DNA from: Derxia lacustris
GTDB taxonomy: Bacteria; Pseudomonadota; Gammaproteobacteria; Burkholderiales; Burkholderiaceae_E
Assembly: GCF_002105195.1 (NCBI RefSeq)
Contig: NZ_MUHU01000008.1
Span: forward strand, 372,001 to 436,000
Direction of reading: 5' to 3'
Length of the DNA stretch: 64,000 nucleotides
Positions 1 to 8,315 of the stretch are shown here, piece by piece; within the stretch, counting starts at the first letter, position 1, and each line of letters begins with the position of its first letter. A model generated the notes under the pieces. That model had not been told where the DNA came from, ran no database searches, and saw only the letters and a program-made list of their open reading frames with translations. The translations under genes were made by a program, and so were the position numbers.

Positions 1-1878
1 CCGCCGCATCACCGCGATCACGCGATCCATGTCGCGCGGATGCAGGCCGATGCTCGGCTCGTCGAGCACGAACAGCGTGCCGACCAGCGAGGTGCCGAGC
101 GCCGTGGTGAGGTTGATGCGCTGCACCTCGCCGCCCGATAGCGTGCGGCTTTGCCGGTCGAGCGTGAGATAGCCGAGCCCCACTTCGCCGAGGAAGCGGG
201 TGCGGCTGCGCAGCTCGCCCATCATCAGTTCGGCCGCCTGCGGGCTCAGGTGCGACAGGTCGAGCGTGCCGAAGAACTCGCGCAGCCGGTCGACCGGCAC
301 GTTCATCAGATCGTGGATGGTCAGGCCGGGCAGGGCGGCGAGCTGCTCGGGCGTCCAGGCCGCGCCGGCCGGCATGAAGCGCGGCCGGCCGGCCAGCGCC
401 GCATCGGCCGCCGCGCGCGTGCCGGCGCGCCACAGCAGCGCATCGGGCTTCAGCCGCGAGCCCTCGCACACGGCGCAGGGCGTGTAGCTGCGGTACTTCG
501 ACAGCAGCACGCGGATGTGCATCTTGTAGGCCTTGCTTTCCAGCCAGGCGAAGAAGCGCCGCACGCCGTACCACACGCCCGGAAAGCTCTTGTCCCAGCT
601 GATCCACTCGGGCTCGCCTTCGAGCACCCAGCGGCGGTCGTGCTCGCTCATGTCGCGCCACGGCGTGTCGATGGCGATGTCGCGCTTGACCGCGTAGCCG
701 ATCAGCTCCTGCTGCGCTTCCTTGAAGCTCTCGGTCTGCCACGGCTTGACCGCGCCTTCGCGCAGCGTCTTGCGCTCATCCGGAATCACCAGCCCGAAAT
801 CGACGCCGATGCTGCGGCCGAAACCGCGGCAGGCATCGCAGGCGCCGAGCGGCGAGTTGAACGAGAAGCCGGCCGGCGTCGGCTCCCGGTAGTCGATGCC
901 GCAATGCGCGCAATGGAAGCCGGTCGAGAAGCGCTCGACGCGCTCGCTGCCGTCCTCGGCGAGGAAGCGCAACGCGCAATGGCCCTGGCCGGCGGCGAAG
1001 GCGGCCTCGATGGCTTCGGCGGCGCGGCTCGCGTCGATGCTGGCGGCGCGGAAGCGGTCCTGCACGACGACGAGGCGTTGCGGCGGCGGTTCGGCGGCGG
1101 TCCTGGCGGCCTTGCCGCGCGCGGTCTTGGCGGCCGGCTTGGCAGCGGCGGCCTTGGCCTTGGGCGGCTTGGCGCCGGTGGCCGGCTCGGTGGCGGCTTC
1201 GGAAGCGGCCGTTGCCGCGCCGGCCGAAGCGTCGTCCGCCGCGCCGCGCGAGCGCACGTCGTCCGCGCCCGGCGCCGGCTCGTGGATCCGCGTATAGCCC
1301 TGCGCCTCCAGAAACGCGCGCACCTCGTCGGCGCTGAAATTGCCCGGCACCTGGGCATCGAAGGTGACCAGCACGCGCGCCTCGGGTGCGGCGGCGGCCT
1401 GGGCCAGCAGCGCGGCCAGCACGCTTTCGGGGCCGTCGCGGCGCACCGGCCGCGCGCAGCTGCGGCAGAACAGCGTCGCGGCGCGGGCAAACAGCAGCTT
1501 CAGATGGTCGTTCAGCTCGGTCATCGTGCCGACTGTCGAGCGCGAATTGCGCACCGGATTGGTCTGGTCGATGGCGATCGCCGGCGGCACGCCGTCGATG
1601 CGGTCGACCTGCGGCCGGTCCTGGCGATCCAGAAACTGGCGCGCATAGGCGCTGAAGGTCTCGACATAGCGGCGCTGGCCCTCGGCATACAGCGTGTCGA
1701 ACACCAGAGAGCTCTTGCCCGAGCCGCTCACGCCCGTCACCACCAGCAGTTCGCCGGTCGGGATGTCGAGACTGAGATTGCGCAGGTTGTTCTGGCGGGC
1801 GCCGCGAATGCGGATGGCGTGACCGAGATAGGCGCCCTGATCGGGCGCGGCGGCGGGGTGCGGGGAGGCTTGATCCAT
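1..1878 (-). CDS. uvrA: UvrA-family excinuclease ATPase, long-paralogue type, C-terminus cut by window edge
   Basis: ABC-class DNA-damage recognition ATPase of the UvrA family, cytoplasmic; 626 codons are present and the rest lies off the left edge. The start chosen is the ATG at 1878. Visible are a first Walker A (GVSGSGKSS, residues 49-57), CxxC pairs (CRSC near 137, CAHC, CDACRGFG, CAVCEGSRL) matching UvrA zinc modules, then LSGGE and LFVLDEPSIGLHPRD near the cut end. The stretch PPAIAIDQTNPV followed by RSTVGTMTELNDHLKLLFAR resembles the long UvrA paralogue of Burkholderia and relatives more than canonical UvrA. Residues about 205-262 are a low-complexity Ala/Lys/Pro insertion. Family assignment is firm; repair versus paralogue role is uncertain. 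Confidence 0.85.
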   Translation of the reverse strand, partial: MDQASPHPAAAPDQGAYLGHAIRIRGARQNNLRNLSLDIPTGELLVVTGVSGSGKSSLVFDTLYAEGQRRYVETFSAYARQFLDRQDRPQVDRIDGVPPAIAIDQTNPVRNSRSTVGTMTELNDHLKLLFARAATLFCRSCARPVRRDGPESVLAALLAQAAAAPEARVLVTFDAQVPGNFSADEVRAFLEAQGYTRIHEPAPGADDVRSRGAADDASAGAATAASEAATEPATGAKPPKAKAAAAKPAAKTARGKAARTAAEPPPQRLVVVQDRFRAASIDASRAAEAIEAAFAAGQGHCALRFLAEDGSERVERFSTGFHCAHCGIDYREPTPAGFSFNSPLGACDACRGFGRSIGVDFGLVIPDERKTLREGAVKPWQTESFKEAQQELIGYAVKRDIAIDTPWRDMSEHDRRWVLEGEPEWISWDKSFPGVWYGVRRFFAWLESKAYKMHIRVLLSKYRSYTPCAVCEGSRLKPDALLWRAGTRAAADAALAGRPRFMPAGAAWTPEQLAALPGLTIHDLMNVPVDRLREFFGTLDLSHLSPQAAELMMGELRSRTRFLGEVGLGYLTLDRQSRTLSGGEVQRINLTTALGTSLVGTLFVLDEPSIGLHPRDMDRVIAVMRR

Positions 1879-2031
1879 GGTGGCGAGCATAGACCGGGCG
1901 ATTGCGCCGGCGTTCGCGGCGGCGATGACGCACAACGAGGCACCGTTCGTCGCCCCTAAGCGCTTTTACTCAATGAAACACGGTGCGACCCTTGCTTTTT
2001 CCCGGCGGCCTAGGCCTTCCCCTGTCAGCTC

Positions 2032-3012
2032 ATGAACAAAAACGCACTCGAAGATGCCGTTGCCGGGCTTTATCGCGCTGCTGCGGGGCTGGAGGATTGG
2101 TCGCATGCCTTGTTCGCAGCATCGGCGGTCCTGCATGACGAAACGGCGACGCTGCGACTGACGCTGGATTGCGGCGCCAGTCAGTTGGCACTGGCTGCCG
2201 GCGCACCGTCCGTCGGCTCGATCTGCGACGGCCGCGGCGGCCAGGGTGCCGCCGAGCGCTCGCGCCGCGAAGCCGCCGAGCTGGTCGGGCCGGCGCTCGA
2301 TGCGCTGTGCGGCGATGCGCTGCCGCTGTCCGACGCGGCGCGCCGCATCGTCTTCCATCTGCGCGAGGCGCTGCTCACGGCCGAGGCCTGTGCCCGCGCC
2401 GCCGCGCTCGGCCCGGGCCTGCTCGACCGGCTCACGCTGCCGGTGTTGCTGCTGGATGCGGCCGGCGCCATCCGCTTTCTCAATGCTGCCGCCGCGCGCG
2501 AGCTGGCCGGCGCCGGGCCGCTGCTGCGCCGCGATGGCCGGCTCGCCGGGCGCGATCCGCTCGCCGACGGCCAGCTGCATGCGTTTCTCGCGGCGGTGGC
2601 GCGCGAGCCGGCACAGCAGCTCGGCGGCCGGCCTGCGGCCAGCGCCAGCGCGCCGGTGCTGACCGGCCCGGCCCGGTCCGGCGGCCCGCGCCGGCTGGCC
2701 TTGCAGGCGATTCCCACCGCGCTGGCCGGCCAGCCGCTGCTGCTGGTGCTGCTGCACGATCTGGCCGGCGCGCGCCTGCCGGCCGTCGCCACGCTGATGC
2801 GTGTGTACGGCATGACGCCGGCCCAGGCCGAGGTGACGCTGGCGCTGCTGCGCGGCCTGAGCGCCGACGAAGTGGCGAGCGAGCGCCGGGTGTCGAGTCA
2901 CACCGTGCGCGACCAGATCGCGGCGGTATTCGCCAAGACCGGCGTGAGCCGCCAGGCCGAGCTGGTCGCGCGGCTGGCGGCGCTGCCCACCTCGCTGCTG
3001 GGTCTCGAATGA
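2032..3012 (+). CDS. LuxR-type HTH transcriptional regulator, first of a tandem pair
   Basis: 326-residue regulator with a C-terminal LuxR/GerE-like helix-turn-helix (about residues 255-320; core GLSADEVASERRVSSHTVR, followed by QAELVARLAALP). The middle contains a PAS-like stretch (LPVLLLDAAGAIRFLNAAAA, around residue 145). The N-terminal third matches no family I recognise, and no autoinducer-binding domain or phosphoacceptor region is evident, so the signal is unknown. The stop overlaps the ATG of the next gene (ATGA at 3009-3012), so the two are probably translated together. No strong Shine-Dalgarno precedes the start. DNA binding is well supported; the target is unknown. Confidence 0.8.
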   Translation: MNKNALEDAVAGLYRAAAGLEDWSHALFAASAVLHDETATLRLTLDCGASQLALAAGAPSVGSICDGRGGQGAAERSRREAAELVGPALDALCGDALPLSDAARRIVFHLREALLTAEACARAAALGPGLLDRLTLPVLLLDAAGAIRFLNAAAARELAGAGPLLRRDGRLAGRDPLADGQLHAFLAAVAREPAQQLGGRPAASASAPVLTGPARSGGPRRLALQAIPTALAGQPLLLVLLHDLAGARLPAVATLMRVYGMTPAQAEVTLALLRGLSADEVASERRVSSHTVRDQIAAVFAKTGVSRQAELVARLAALPTSLLGLE

Positions 3013-4169
3013 ACGACGCCGACTTCGATGCCGCCGTCGCCGGCTTCCATCGCGCCGCGCGCGGCCAGCTGGCCTGGGGCGAGGCGCTGGCGCCGATCCG
3101 GGCCGCCTTCGGTGCCGCCGCCGCGGTGCTGATGGGCATGGCCAAGGACAGCGGCGCCATCGCCTTCAGCTATGAATGCGGCACGCTGCCCGAGGCCGCC
3201 TCGCTCGACTATCTGCGCAGCTATCACAGCATCGACGTGCGCGCCGCGCTGGTGCTCGACCGGCCGGTCGGCGAATGCGTGCGCTGCTGCGACTACTACG
3301 ACGAAGCCTTCGTCGCCGCCAACGCCTTCTACCAGGACTTCCTCATCCCCTACGGCGTGCGCCATGTGGCCGGCGCCAAGGCCTATGAGGACAACCGGCT
3401 GCTGGTCGTGCTCGGCGTGCAGATCGCGGTCGGCGCGGCGCCGGTCTCGGATGCCGGCATGCGGCTGCTGGCGCGGCTGGTGGCCCAGCTGACGGTGGCG
3501 CTGCATGTGTACTGCGCCGCGCGCGGGCAGCGCGGCGAGCCCGGCGTGGGCGCGGCGCTGCTCGACCGCTTGCGCGCGCCGGCCTTCGTGGTCGACGAGC
3601 TGCGCCGGCTGCACTACGCCAATCCGGCCGGCCGGCAATGGCTGGCGGCGCCCGGCGGGCTCGGGCTGATCGACGGCCGGCTGGTGGCGGCGCGGCGCCA
3701 GGACGATGCCGACTTCACGCTGGCGCTGCGCCAGCTCAAGCTCGACGGCGAGCGCTCCTATCTGGGCGCCGGCGCCGGCCGCGAGCGCAGCCAGCTGCGG
3801 CTGTCGAGCCATGAAGTGGTGTTTCTGCACGCGGTGCGGCCCGACGACACGATGGCCGCCTTCGGCACCCGGCCGCTGGCGCTGATGCTGGCGCACGACC
3901 TCGGCGCCGGCATCGCGCTCGATCCCTTCGTGGTCGCCGAGACCTTCGGCCTCACGCCGGCCGAGGCGCGGATCGCGGTCGGGCTGGCGGCCGGCAGCTC
4001 GGTCGAGGAGATCGCGGCCGAGCGCTGTGTCTCGCTGGCCACGGTGCGCAGCCAGCTCGCGGCGGCCATGCACAAGATGGGCGTGCATCGCCAGCCGGAG
4101 CTGGTGGCGCGACTGGCGGCGCTGCCATCGGCCGGTTTCGTGCCGGACGACCGACGGCCGGACGACTGA
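3009..4169 (+). CDS. LuxR-type HTH transcriptional regulator, second of the tandem pair
   Basis: 386-residue regulator whose C-terminal HTH (GLTPAEARIAVGLAAG ... RCVSLATVRSQLAAAMHKMG) ends in QPELVARLAALP, almost the same tail as the upstream gene (QAELVARLAALP). The pair therefore looks like a tandem duplication that diverged. A PAS-like segment (FVVDELRRLHYANPAGRQWL) lies around residue 200. The N-terminal half has several conserved-looking aromatic and Cys residues (GECVRCCDYYDE) and may be a sensor domain, but I do not recognise it. Translation is coupled to the previous gene through the ATGA overlap. Regulated genes cannot be deduced; the next genes downstream are on the opposite strand. 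Confidence 0.8.
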   Translation: MNDADFDAAVAGFHRAARGQLAWGEALAPIRAAFGAAAAVLMGMAKDSGAIAFSYECGTLPEAASLDYLRSYHSIDVRAALVLDRPVGECVRCCDYYDEAFVAANAFYQDFLIPYGVRHVAGAKAYEDNRLLVVLGVQIAVGAAPVSDAGMRLLARLVAQLTVALHVYCAARGQRGEPGVGAALLDRLRAPAFVVDELRRLHYANPAGRQWLAAPGGLGLIDGRLVAARRQDDADFTLALRQLKLDGERSYLGAGAGRERSQLRLSSHEVVFLHAVRPDDTMAAFGTRPLALMLAHDLGAGIALDPFVVAETFGLTPAEARIAVGLAAGSSVEEIAAERCVSLATVRSQLAAAMHKMGVHRQPELVARLAALPSAGFVPDDRRPDD

Positions 4170-4187
4170 CGGCCCGGCGCGGCTGGC

Positions 4188-4454
4188 TCAGCGGCCGCTG
4201 TCGCAGTCGCGGATCAGCCGGATGCACTCCTGCATGCCGAACAGCAGCCGGTCGCGCAGCTGCTCGTCGGTGGCGCAGAAGATCTTGTCGGAGGCGTTGC
4301 GCTCATAGGTGCCGGCGACGAAGGCGTCGTAATCGGCCTTGAGCTTGTAGAGCAGCTCGACCTGCTCCTTGCGCACCTTGGCGACGTGTTCGTCCTCGGT
4401 GCAGTCGAGCAGACCGAGCTGGATGCGTTCGCGGGCGGCCTGGCGGACGGTCAT
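4188..4454 (-). CDS. small hypothetical protein (88 aa)
   Basis: An 88-residue charged, apparently helical cytoplasmic protein rich in Arg, Glu and Asp, with no signal peptide or membrane segment and two Cys in the C-terminal half. It starts 25 nt after the stop of the 269-residue gene upstream on the same strand and has a good Shine-Dalgarno (AGAGGAG about 7 nt before the ATG), so the two probably form an operon. I do not recognise the family and assign no function. Gene reality rests on the ribosome site, spacing and codon use like the neighbours. Confidence 0.6.
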   Translation of the reverse strand: MTVRQAARERIQLGLLDCTEDEHVAKVRKEQVELLYKLKADYDAFVAGTYERNASDKIFCATDEQLRDRLLFGMQECIRLIRDCDSGR

Positions 4455-4479
4455 GACGGTTCTCCTCTGGCGCGGGCGG

Positions 4480-5289
4480 TCAGGCGCCGGCCGTGGCCGG
4501 AACCACGGGCACCCGATAGCCGAACAGCGGCTGCTTGCCCTGGGACACGCGCTTGCGGTTGAGCGCCTCGGGCGGCGGCACTTCGAGACAGGCCTGCGGC
4601 CAGGCGGTGAGCGCGGCGCAGGTCTGCACCAGCATCGCCAGCTCGTCGTAGGCGCCTAGCTCGATCTCGCGGAACACCGGCGCGGGCTGGCCGCCATAGG
4701 CCTTGAGCCGGGCCTGGAAGGCTTCGGGGAAGAGGAAGAAGGCCTCGGCATCGAAGCGCTGGATCAGTCCGCCTTCGCGCACCACGCTGTCGCCGGCGAC
4801 CGGGTAGGGCAGGAACAGGCCGCCAAGGCCGACCTGCCAGTTGCCCAGCTCGGGCATCCAGTACACCGGCACCACGAACACGCCGCCCTGTGGCACCTCG
4901 GCGCGTAGCTCGTCGGCGCCCGGGATCAGGCCGAGCGCCGCATCGGCATCCCAGCACAGCGCGATGCGCTTGGCCGACGCGTCGCGCTGGGCGCCGCCGG
5001 TGGCGACCGCCATGGCTTCGGGCAGCGCCGGCCAGCGCGCCTCGATGGCGACGATGGGCCAGGGCAGTTGCAGGTCGGCGCGGGTGAGCGCGGATTCGGC
5101 CTTGGCGTCGAGCAGCATGCCGCGCTCGGGCAGCAGGAACTTGCTGGCGTGCTCGATCAGCGTGATGACGCCGTCGAGCACCTGGAGCGAATGCCCGGCC
5201 TTGGGATCGGCGGCGGCGCGCTGTTCGCGCAGCCCTTCGAGGGCATGCGCGCAGTAGTTGTTGACCTGAATGTCGGGAGTGTTGGACAT
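4480..5289 (-). CDS. hypothetical protein (269 aa)
   Basis: A 269-residue soluble protein starting at the ATG at 5289 (N-terminus MSNTPDIQVNNYCAHAL). The frame stays open well upstream, but this start gives the most protein-like beginning. No signal peptide, transmembrane helix, nucleotide-binding loop or known motif is visible. The second half has alternating hydrophobic, probably beta-rich stretches (GGVFVVPVYWMPELGNWQVG). It is followed by the 88-residue gene in the same direction and diverges from the 74-residue gene at 5413. It is possibly a defence- or phage-related orphan, but nothing in the sequence shows that; function unknown. Confidence 0.65.
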   Translation of the reverse strand: MSNTPDIQVNNYCAHALEGLREQRAAADPKAGHSLQVLDGVITLIEHASKFLLPERGMLLDAKAESALTRADLQLPWPIVAIEARWPALPEAMAVATGGAQRDASAKRIALCWDADAALGLIPGADELRAEVPQGGVFVVPVYWMPELGNWQVGLGGLFLPYPVAGDSVVREGGLIQRFDAEAFFLFPEAFQARLKAYGGQPAPVFREIELGAYDELAMLVQTCAALTAWPQACLEVPPPEALNRKRVSQGKQPLFGYRVPVVPATAGA

Positions 5290-5412
5290 GGCGAATGCAG
5301 TTGAATGGGCGGCTCGGGCGGAGCAAGAACAGTACCGTCGTCGGCAGCGGGGTTTCGGCACACTGCGCGGACATTGCGTTTTCTCAACCCATTTCAAGAA
5401 GACAGGCGCGCC

Positions 5413-5637
5413 ATGAGCATCAAGTCCGAAGACATCGAAATCCGTCTCTACATGCTGGAGGCGCTGACCATGGCGCTGGCCAGCACCCATCCCGATGCCG
5501 AGGCGCTGACGGCGGCCTTCGACAAGGCGGTCAAGCGCATCCAGGGCTTCATGGAGGGCAACAACATGGCGCCCGAGGTGATCCAGCGCGTGGCCGGCGC
5601 GGCCGAGCGCATTCGCGTGCAGATCGAGCCGGAGTGA
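5413..5637 (+). CDS. small hypothetical protein (74 aa)
   Basis: A 74-residue acidic, helix-forming protein (MSIKSEDIEIRLYMLEALTM at the N-terminus) without signal peptide or membrane segment. The ATG at 5413 is preceded by AAGAAGACAGG, a modest ribosome site. It lies divergent from the 269-residue hypothetical gene, leaving about 120 bp for promoters in both directions, and its stop sits one base from the convergent phosphatase-like gene. No family recognised. The codon pattern and compact fit between neighbours suggest it is real. Confidence 0.55.
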   Translation: MSIKSEDIEIRLYMLEALTMALASTHPDAEALTAAFDKAVKRIQGFMEGNNMAPEVIQRVAGAAERIRVQIEPE

Positions 5638-5638
5638 G

Positions 5639-5980
5639 TCAGCGCCGTGGCGCGGCCGGCGCCAGATGCGGCCCGACTTTCTTCTCAAGCAGCGCCACCA
5701 GCGCCGGCTCCATGAAGGCGTAGTCGTCCGGAATGTCGAGGCAGACGATCTTCTTGCCGCCGAGCTGATGGCGAAACCGCGCCGCGAGCCGGGCGCGATG
5801 GCGCTTTTCCATCACGAAGATGAGGTCGGCCCAGGCCAGCAGCTCGGGCTCGACCGGCTGGTCGGCATCGGGCGCGAGGCCGGCCGAGGCGGTTTCCACG
5901 CCGGGCCAGTGGGCGAAGACCGCTTCTGCGGTCGGGCTGCGCAGCCGGTTGCGGGCGCAGATGAACAGCACTTTCCTCAA
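5639..5980 (-). CDS. low-molecular-weight protein-tyrosine-phosphatase-like protein
   Basis: A 113-residue protein with the phosphatase loop near its N-terminus, VLFICARNRLRSPTAE, which fits the C-x5-R active-site pattern (Cys8 and Arg14 from the TTG start). LDIPDDYAFMEP near residue 90 could supply the general-acid Asp. This is the small 'predicted protein tyrosine phosphatase' group, shorter than classical LMW-PTPs of about 150 residues. The start is uncertain: TTG at 5980 gives a family-like N-terminus, GTG at 5971 is the alternative, and neither has a clear Shine-Dalgarno. It lies 19 nt downstream of hisC on the same strand and is probably co-transcribed. Substrate unknown. Confidence 0.7.
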   Translation of the reverse strand: MRKVLFICARNRLRSPTAEAVFAHWPGVETASAGLAPDADQPVEPELLAWADLIFVMEKRHRARLAARFRHQLGGKKIVCLDIPDDYAFMEPALVALLEKKVGPHLAPAAPRR

Positions 5981-5999
5981 GCGCCGGCCCGGGCTGGGG

Positions 6000-7064
6000 T
6001 CAGGCCAGGATGTCGTCGAGCGCCGCCAGCAGCGCCGCGCATTGCTCGTCCGAGCCGACGGTGATGCGCAGCCAGTTGGCGATGCGCGGCGCCGAAAAGC
6101 GCCGCACCAGCACCTTGCGCGCGCGCAGCTCGGCCAGCAGCTGCTCGGCCGGGCGCGTGGCATGGCTGGTGAAGATGAAGTTGGCGGCCGACGGCAGGCT
6201 GGTGAAGCCGCGCCGGGCCAGCTCGGCCACCAGCCGCTCGCGCGTGGCGACGACGGCGTCGCGGGTCTGCGCGAAGTAAGGCTCGTCGCGCATCGCCGCC
6301 GCTGCGCCGGCCGCCGCGAGCCGGTCGACCGGATAGGAATTGAAGCTGTCCTTCACCCGCCGCAGCGCCTCGATCAGCCCCGGATCGCCGATGGCGAAAC
6401 CCACGCGCAGGCCGGCCAGCGAGCGCGACTTGCTCAGCGTCTGCGTGACCAGCAGGTTGGGATGGCGCAGCACCAGGCCGGCCGCGCTCTCGGCGCCGAA
6501 GTCCACATAAGCCTCGTCGACCAGCACGACGGAGTCGCGGTTGCGTTGCAGCAGCGCCTCGATGTCGGCGAGCGGCAGGGCGCGGCCGGTCGGTGCATTG
6601 GGGTTGGGGAAGACGATGCCGCCGTTGGGCTGGGCAAAGTCCTCCAGCGCCAGACTGAAGTCGTCGCGCAACGCCACCGTGCGGTAGTCGATGCCGAACA
6701 GCCCGCAGTACACCGGATAGAAGCTGTAGGTGATGTCCGGGAACAGCACCGGCTCGGCATGCTTGAGCAGCGCCAGGAAGGCGAAGCCCAGCACCTCGTC
6801 GGAGCCGTTGCCGGCGAACACATGCTCGATGCCCAGGCCGTGGCGCGCGGCGACGGCGGCGCGCAGCTCGGTCGATTCGGGGTCGGGATAGAGCGCCAGC
6901 TTCTGCGCCGCGTCGGCGATGGCGGCCAGCGCCAGCGGCGACGGCGGATAGGGGTTCTCGTTGGTATTGAGCTTGACCAGCCCGTCGACCTTGGGCTGCT
7001 CGCCCGGCACATAGGGCGTGAGCGAGGCGGTCAGGGCACTCCAGTAGCGATTGGCGGCGTTCAT
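6000..7064 (-). CDS. hisC: histidinol-phosphate aminotransferase
   Basis: A 354-residue PLP-dependent fold-type I aminotransferase that converts imidazole-acetol phosphate to L-histidinol phosphate with glutamate in histidine biosynthesis; cytoplasmic. Visible motifs are [35 protein letters not shown] and the PLP-lysine loop [12 protein letters not shown] (Lys212). Length is typical of HisC. Start chosen as ATG 7064 ([11 protein letters not shown]); an in-frame ATG at 7085 would add seven residues. No other his gene lies in the window, so this is a detached copy, either the only HisC or one with aromatic/tyrosine side activity. A phosphatase-like gene follows 19 nt downstream. Confidence 0.9.
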   Translation of the reverse strand: MNAANRYWSALTASLTPYVPGEQPKVDGLVKLNTNENPYPPSPLALAAIADAAQKLALYPDPESTELRAAVAARHGLGIEHVFAGNGSDEVLGFAFLALLKHAEPVLFPDITYSFYPVYCGLFGIDYRTVALRDDFSLALEDFAQPNGGIVFPNPNAPTGRALPLADIEALLQRNRDSVVLVDEAYVDFGAESAAGLVLRHPNLLVTQTLSKSRSLAGLRVGFAIGDPGLIEALRRVKDSFNSYPVDRLAAAGAAAAMRDEPYFAQTRDAVVATRERLVAELARRGFTSLPSAANFIFTSHATRPAEQLLAELRARKVLVRRFSAPRIANWLRITVGSDEQCAALLAALDDILA

Positions 7065-7220
7065 GCGATGCGGATCCGGGGCCATTGATGGCGATGGGCG
7101 CGGGCGGAATGCCCGGCGGCCGGGTGCGGCGGGCGGTTCTTGGCGACCGCGGGCGCGCGCGAGGGCGGCCAGCATAAGCGATCGGGCAGGGCCGGCGGCC
7201 GGGATGGGCGCGGCTCGGGC

Positions 7221-7226
7221 TACAAT
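7221..7226 (+). promoter_or_regulatory. candidate -10 element of the small basic protein gene
   Basis: TACAAT sits 82 nt before the ATG at 7308 in the context GGGCTACAATCGCGG, a common look for strong sigma-70 -10 boxes in GC-rich betaproteobacteria. There is no convincing -35 hexamer 16-18 nt upstream, so this is tentative. Confidence 0.4.
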
Positions 7227-7307
7227 CGCGGGCTTTGGTTTTTCTGCCAGAACAGCCACCATTTCCATCGCCGGCCGCGCGCCGGCACCCACATCCGGAG
7301 TTCCAAG

Positions 7308-7436
7308 ATGGCCGACCGCACCCGTACCCGCCGCAACACCCTCGAACGCCGCTGCCTCGGCAAGGCTTTCAAGCGCCTGTTCGTGGGCCGCAACCGCGAA
7401 GTGTTCCGCATGCTCGAAAAGATCAAGAAGAACTGA
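7308..7436 (+). CDS. very small basic protein (42 aa), own promoter and terminator
   Basis: A 42-residue protein, extremely rich in Arg and Lys (N-terminus [21 protein letters not shown]-terminus EKIKKN) with one Cys. The ATG has CCGGAG 7 nt upstream, a TACAAT box lies at 7221, and a strong intrinsic terminator follows 32 nt after the stop, so this looks like a single-gene transcription unit that is highly expressed. Charge and size suggest binding to nucleic acid or ribosome, but no known ribosomal protein matches and I assign no function. It is unlike the flanking hisC and Spy-like genes. Confidence 0.65.
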   Translation: MADRTRTRRNTLERRCLGKAFKRLFVGRNREVFRMLEKIKKN

Positions 7437-7468
7437 TCGCCCGGGCACGCCGGAATTTCCGGCGGCAA

Positions 7469-7506
7469 GAAAAGGGGAGCTGCCCGCGAGGGCGCTCCCC
7501 TTTTTT
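7469..7506 (+). terminator. strong intrinsic terminator after the 42-aa gene
   Basis: The inverted repeat AAAAGGGGAGC / GCTCCCCTTTT encloses a loop of about 13 nt and ends in six T residues. It closes the unit of the small basic protein and insulates it from the stress operon downstream. Confidence 0.85.
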
Positions 7507-7560
7507 CATGCCGGTCGGCGGTCGTGGGTTGTCACAGGTCTGTGGCGCTCCAGATGTCGG

Positions 7561-7575
7561 GTAACCAGCCGTAAC
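7561..7575 (+). promoter_or_regulatory. CpxR-box-like direct repeat upstream of the Spy-like gene
   Basis: GTAACcagccGTAAC is a perfect 5-bp direct repeat with 5-bp spacing. The Enterobacterial CpxR site is GTAAA-N5-GTAAA, so only the last base of each half differs. It lies 95 nt upstream of the ATG of the Spy/CpxP-like gene, whose operon encodes an OmpR-type regulator and a CpxA-like kinase. Autoregulation through this site is inferred. Confidence 0.6.
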
Positions 7576-7578
7576 GTC

Positions 7579-7617
7579 TTGCACATCAGCCGGCAAACCC
7601 GGCTGCGCACAGTGCAA
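7579..7617 (+). promoter_or_regulatory. nested hairpin in the leader of the Spy-like operon
   Basis: Outer arms TTGCAC / GTGCAA (7579-7584, 7612-7617) and inner arms CAGCCGG / CCGGCTG (7587-7593, 7599-7605) can form a stacked hairpin just downstream of the CpxR-like box. It may be an RNA structure in the leader or a protein-binding dyad. No T-run follows, so it is not a terminator. Confidence 0.4.
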
Positions 7618-7670
7618 CCGTTCCGCGACGGCCTCCGGGCCTGGCGCGGCAATCCACGGAGGGGAAGCAC

Positions 7671-8315
7671 ATGTTCGGTTTCAAGGATTCGAGACTGCTG
7701 CGCGGCGCGGCACTGGCCGCCACGGTGGCGCTGGCGGCGGGCGCGATCGCGCTGCCATTTCATGCCGATGCGGCAGCCAAGCGCGCTGCCGGCGAACCCG
7801 CCGCCTGCCCGATGGCGGACGGCGGCCCGGCCGGCTTTCATCACGAAGGCCGCGACGGCCATGAAGGCCCGGGCGGTCCGATCGGCGGTCCGCTGCCGGG
7901 CCGGCTGCTGCGCGATGCCGGCGCGAGCGACGAGCAGATCGCCCGCATCAGGACCATCTTCGAGTCGCGCCGTGCCGCCGCCGAGGCCGATCGCGACAAG
8001 CTGCGCGGGCTGCACGACAAGACGCGCGAGCTGCTGGCCGCGCCGACCGTCGACCGCGCTGAGCTCGACAAGCTGCGCAGCGAGCAGCTGGCGCTGGCCG
8101 ATGCCGAATCGCGCCGCATGACCGGCGCCCTGGCCGATGCCGCCGAAGTGCTGACGCCGGCCCAGCGCGCCAAGATCGCCACCCTGCTCGCCGACCGGCG
8201 CGAGCATGACGGCCATGGTCACCATGACCGCCGCGACGACCGCGGCCCGCGCGACGGCGCCCGCCCCGGTCCCGACAACCGCCCACCCACGCCCGACCAG
8301 CCGCCTACCTCATGA
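7671..8315 (+). CDS. Spy/CpxP family periplasmic protein (LTxxQ)
   Basis: A 214-residue exported protein: N-terminal signal peptide (about residues 1-35), a His/Gly/Pro-rich linker, a helical region (about residues 75-175) and the LTxxQ signature as LTPAQRAKI, then a His/Asp/Pro-rich tail that may bind metal. Spy/CpxP proteins act in the periplasm as chaperones and as negative modulators of Cpx-type kinases. The gene is first in an operon with a response regulator (ATGA overlap at 8312-8315) and a sensor kinase, which fits a feedback role. A CpxR-like repeat lies 95 nt upstream. Family assignment is good; chaperone activity is inferred. Confidence 0.82.
   Translation: MFGFKDSRLLRGAALAATVALAAGAIALPFHADAAAKRAAGEPAACPMADGGPAGFHHEGRDGHEGPGGPIGGPLPGRLLRDAGASDEQIARIRTIFESRRAAAEADRDKLRGLHDKTRELLAAPTVDRAELDKLRSEQLALADAESRRMTGALADAAEVLTPAQRAKIATLLADRREHDGHGHHDRRDDRGPRDGARPGPDNRPPTPDQPPTS

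Noticed and set aside
151..1959. A 602-codon plus-strand frame across the UvrA gene
   Set aside because: The opposite strand encodes UvrA with intact Walker, zinc and signature motifs; this frame has no recognisable domain.
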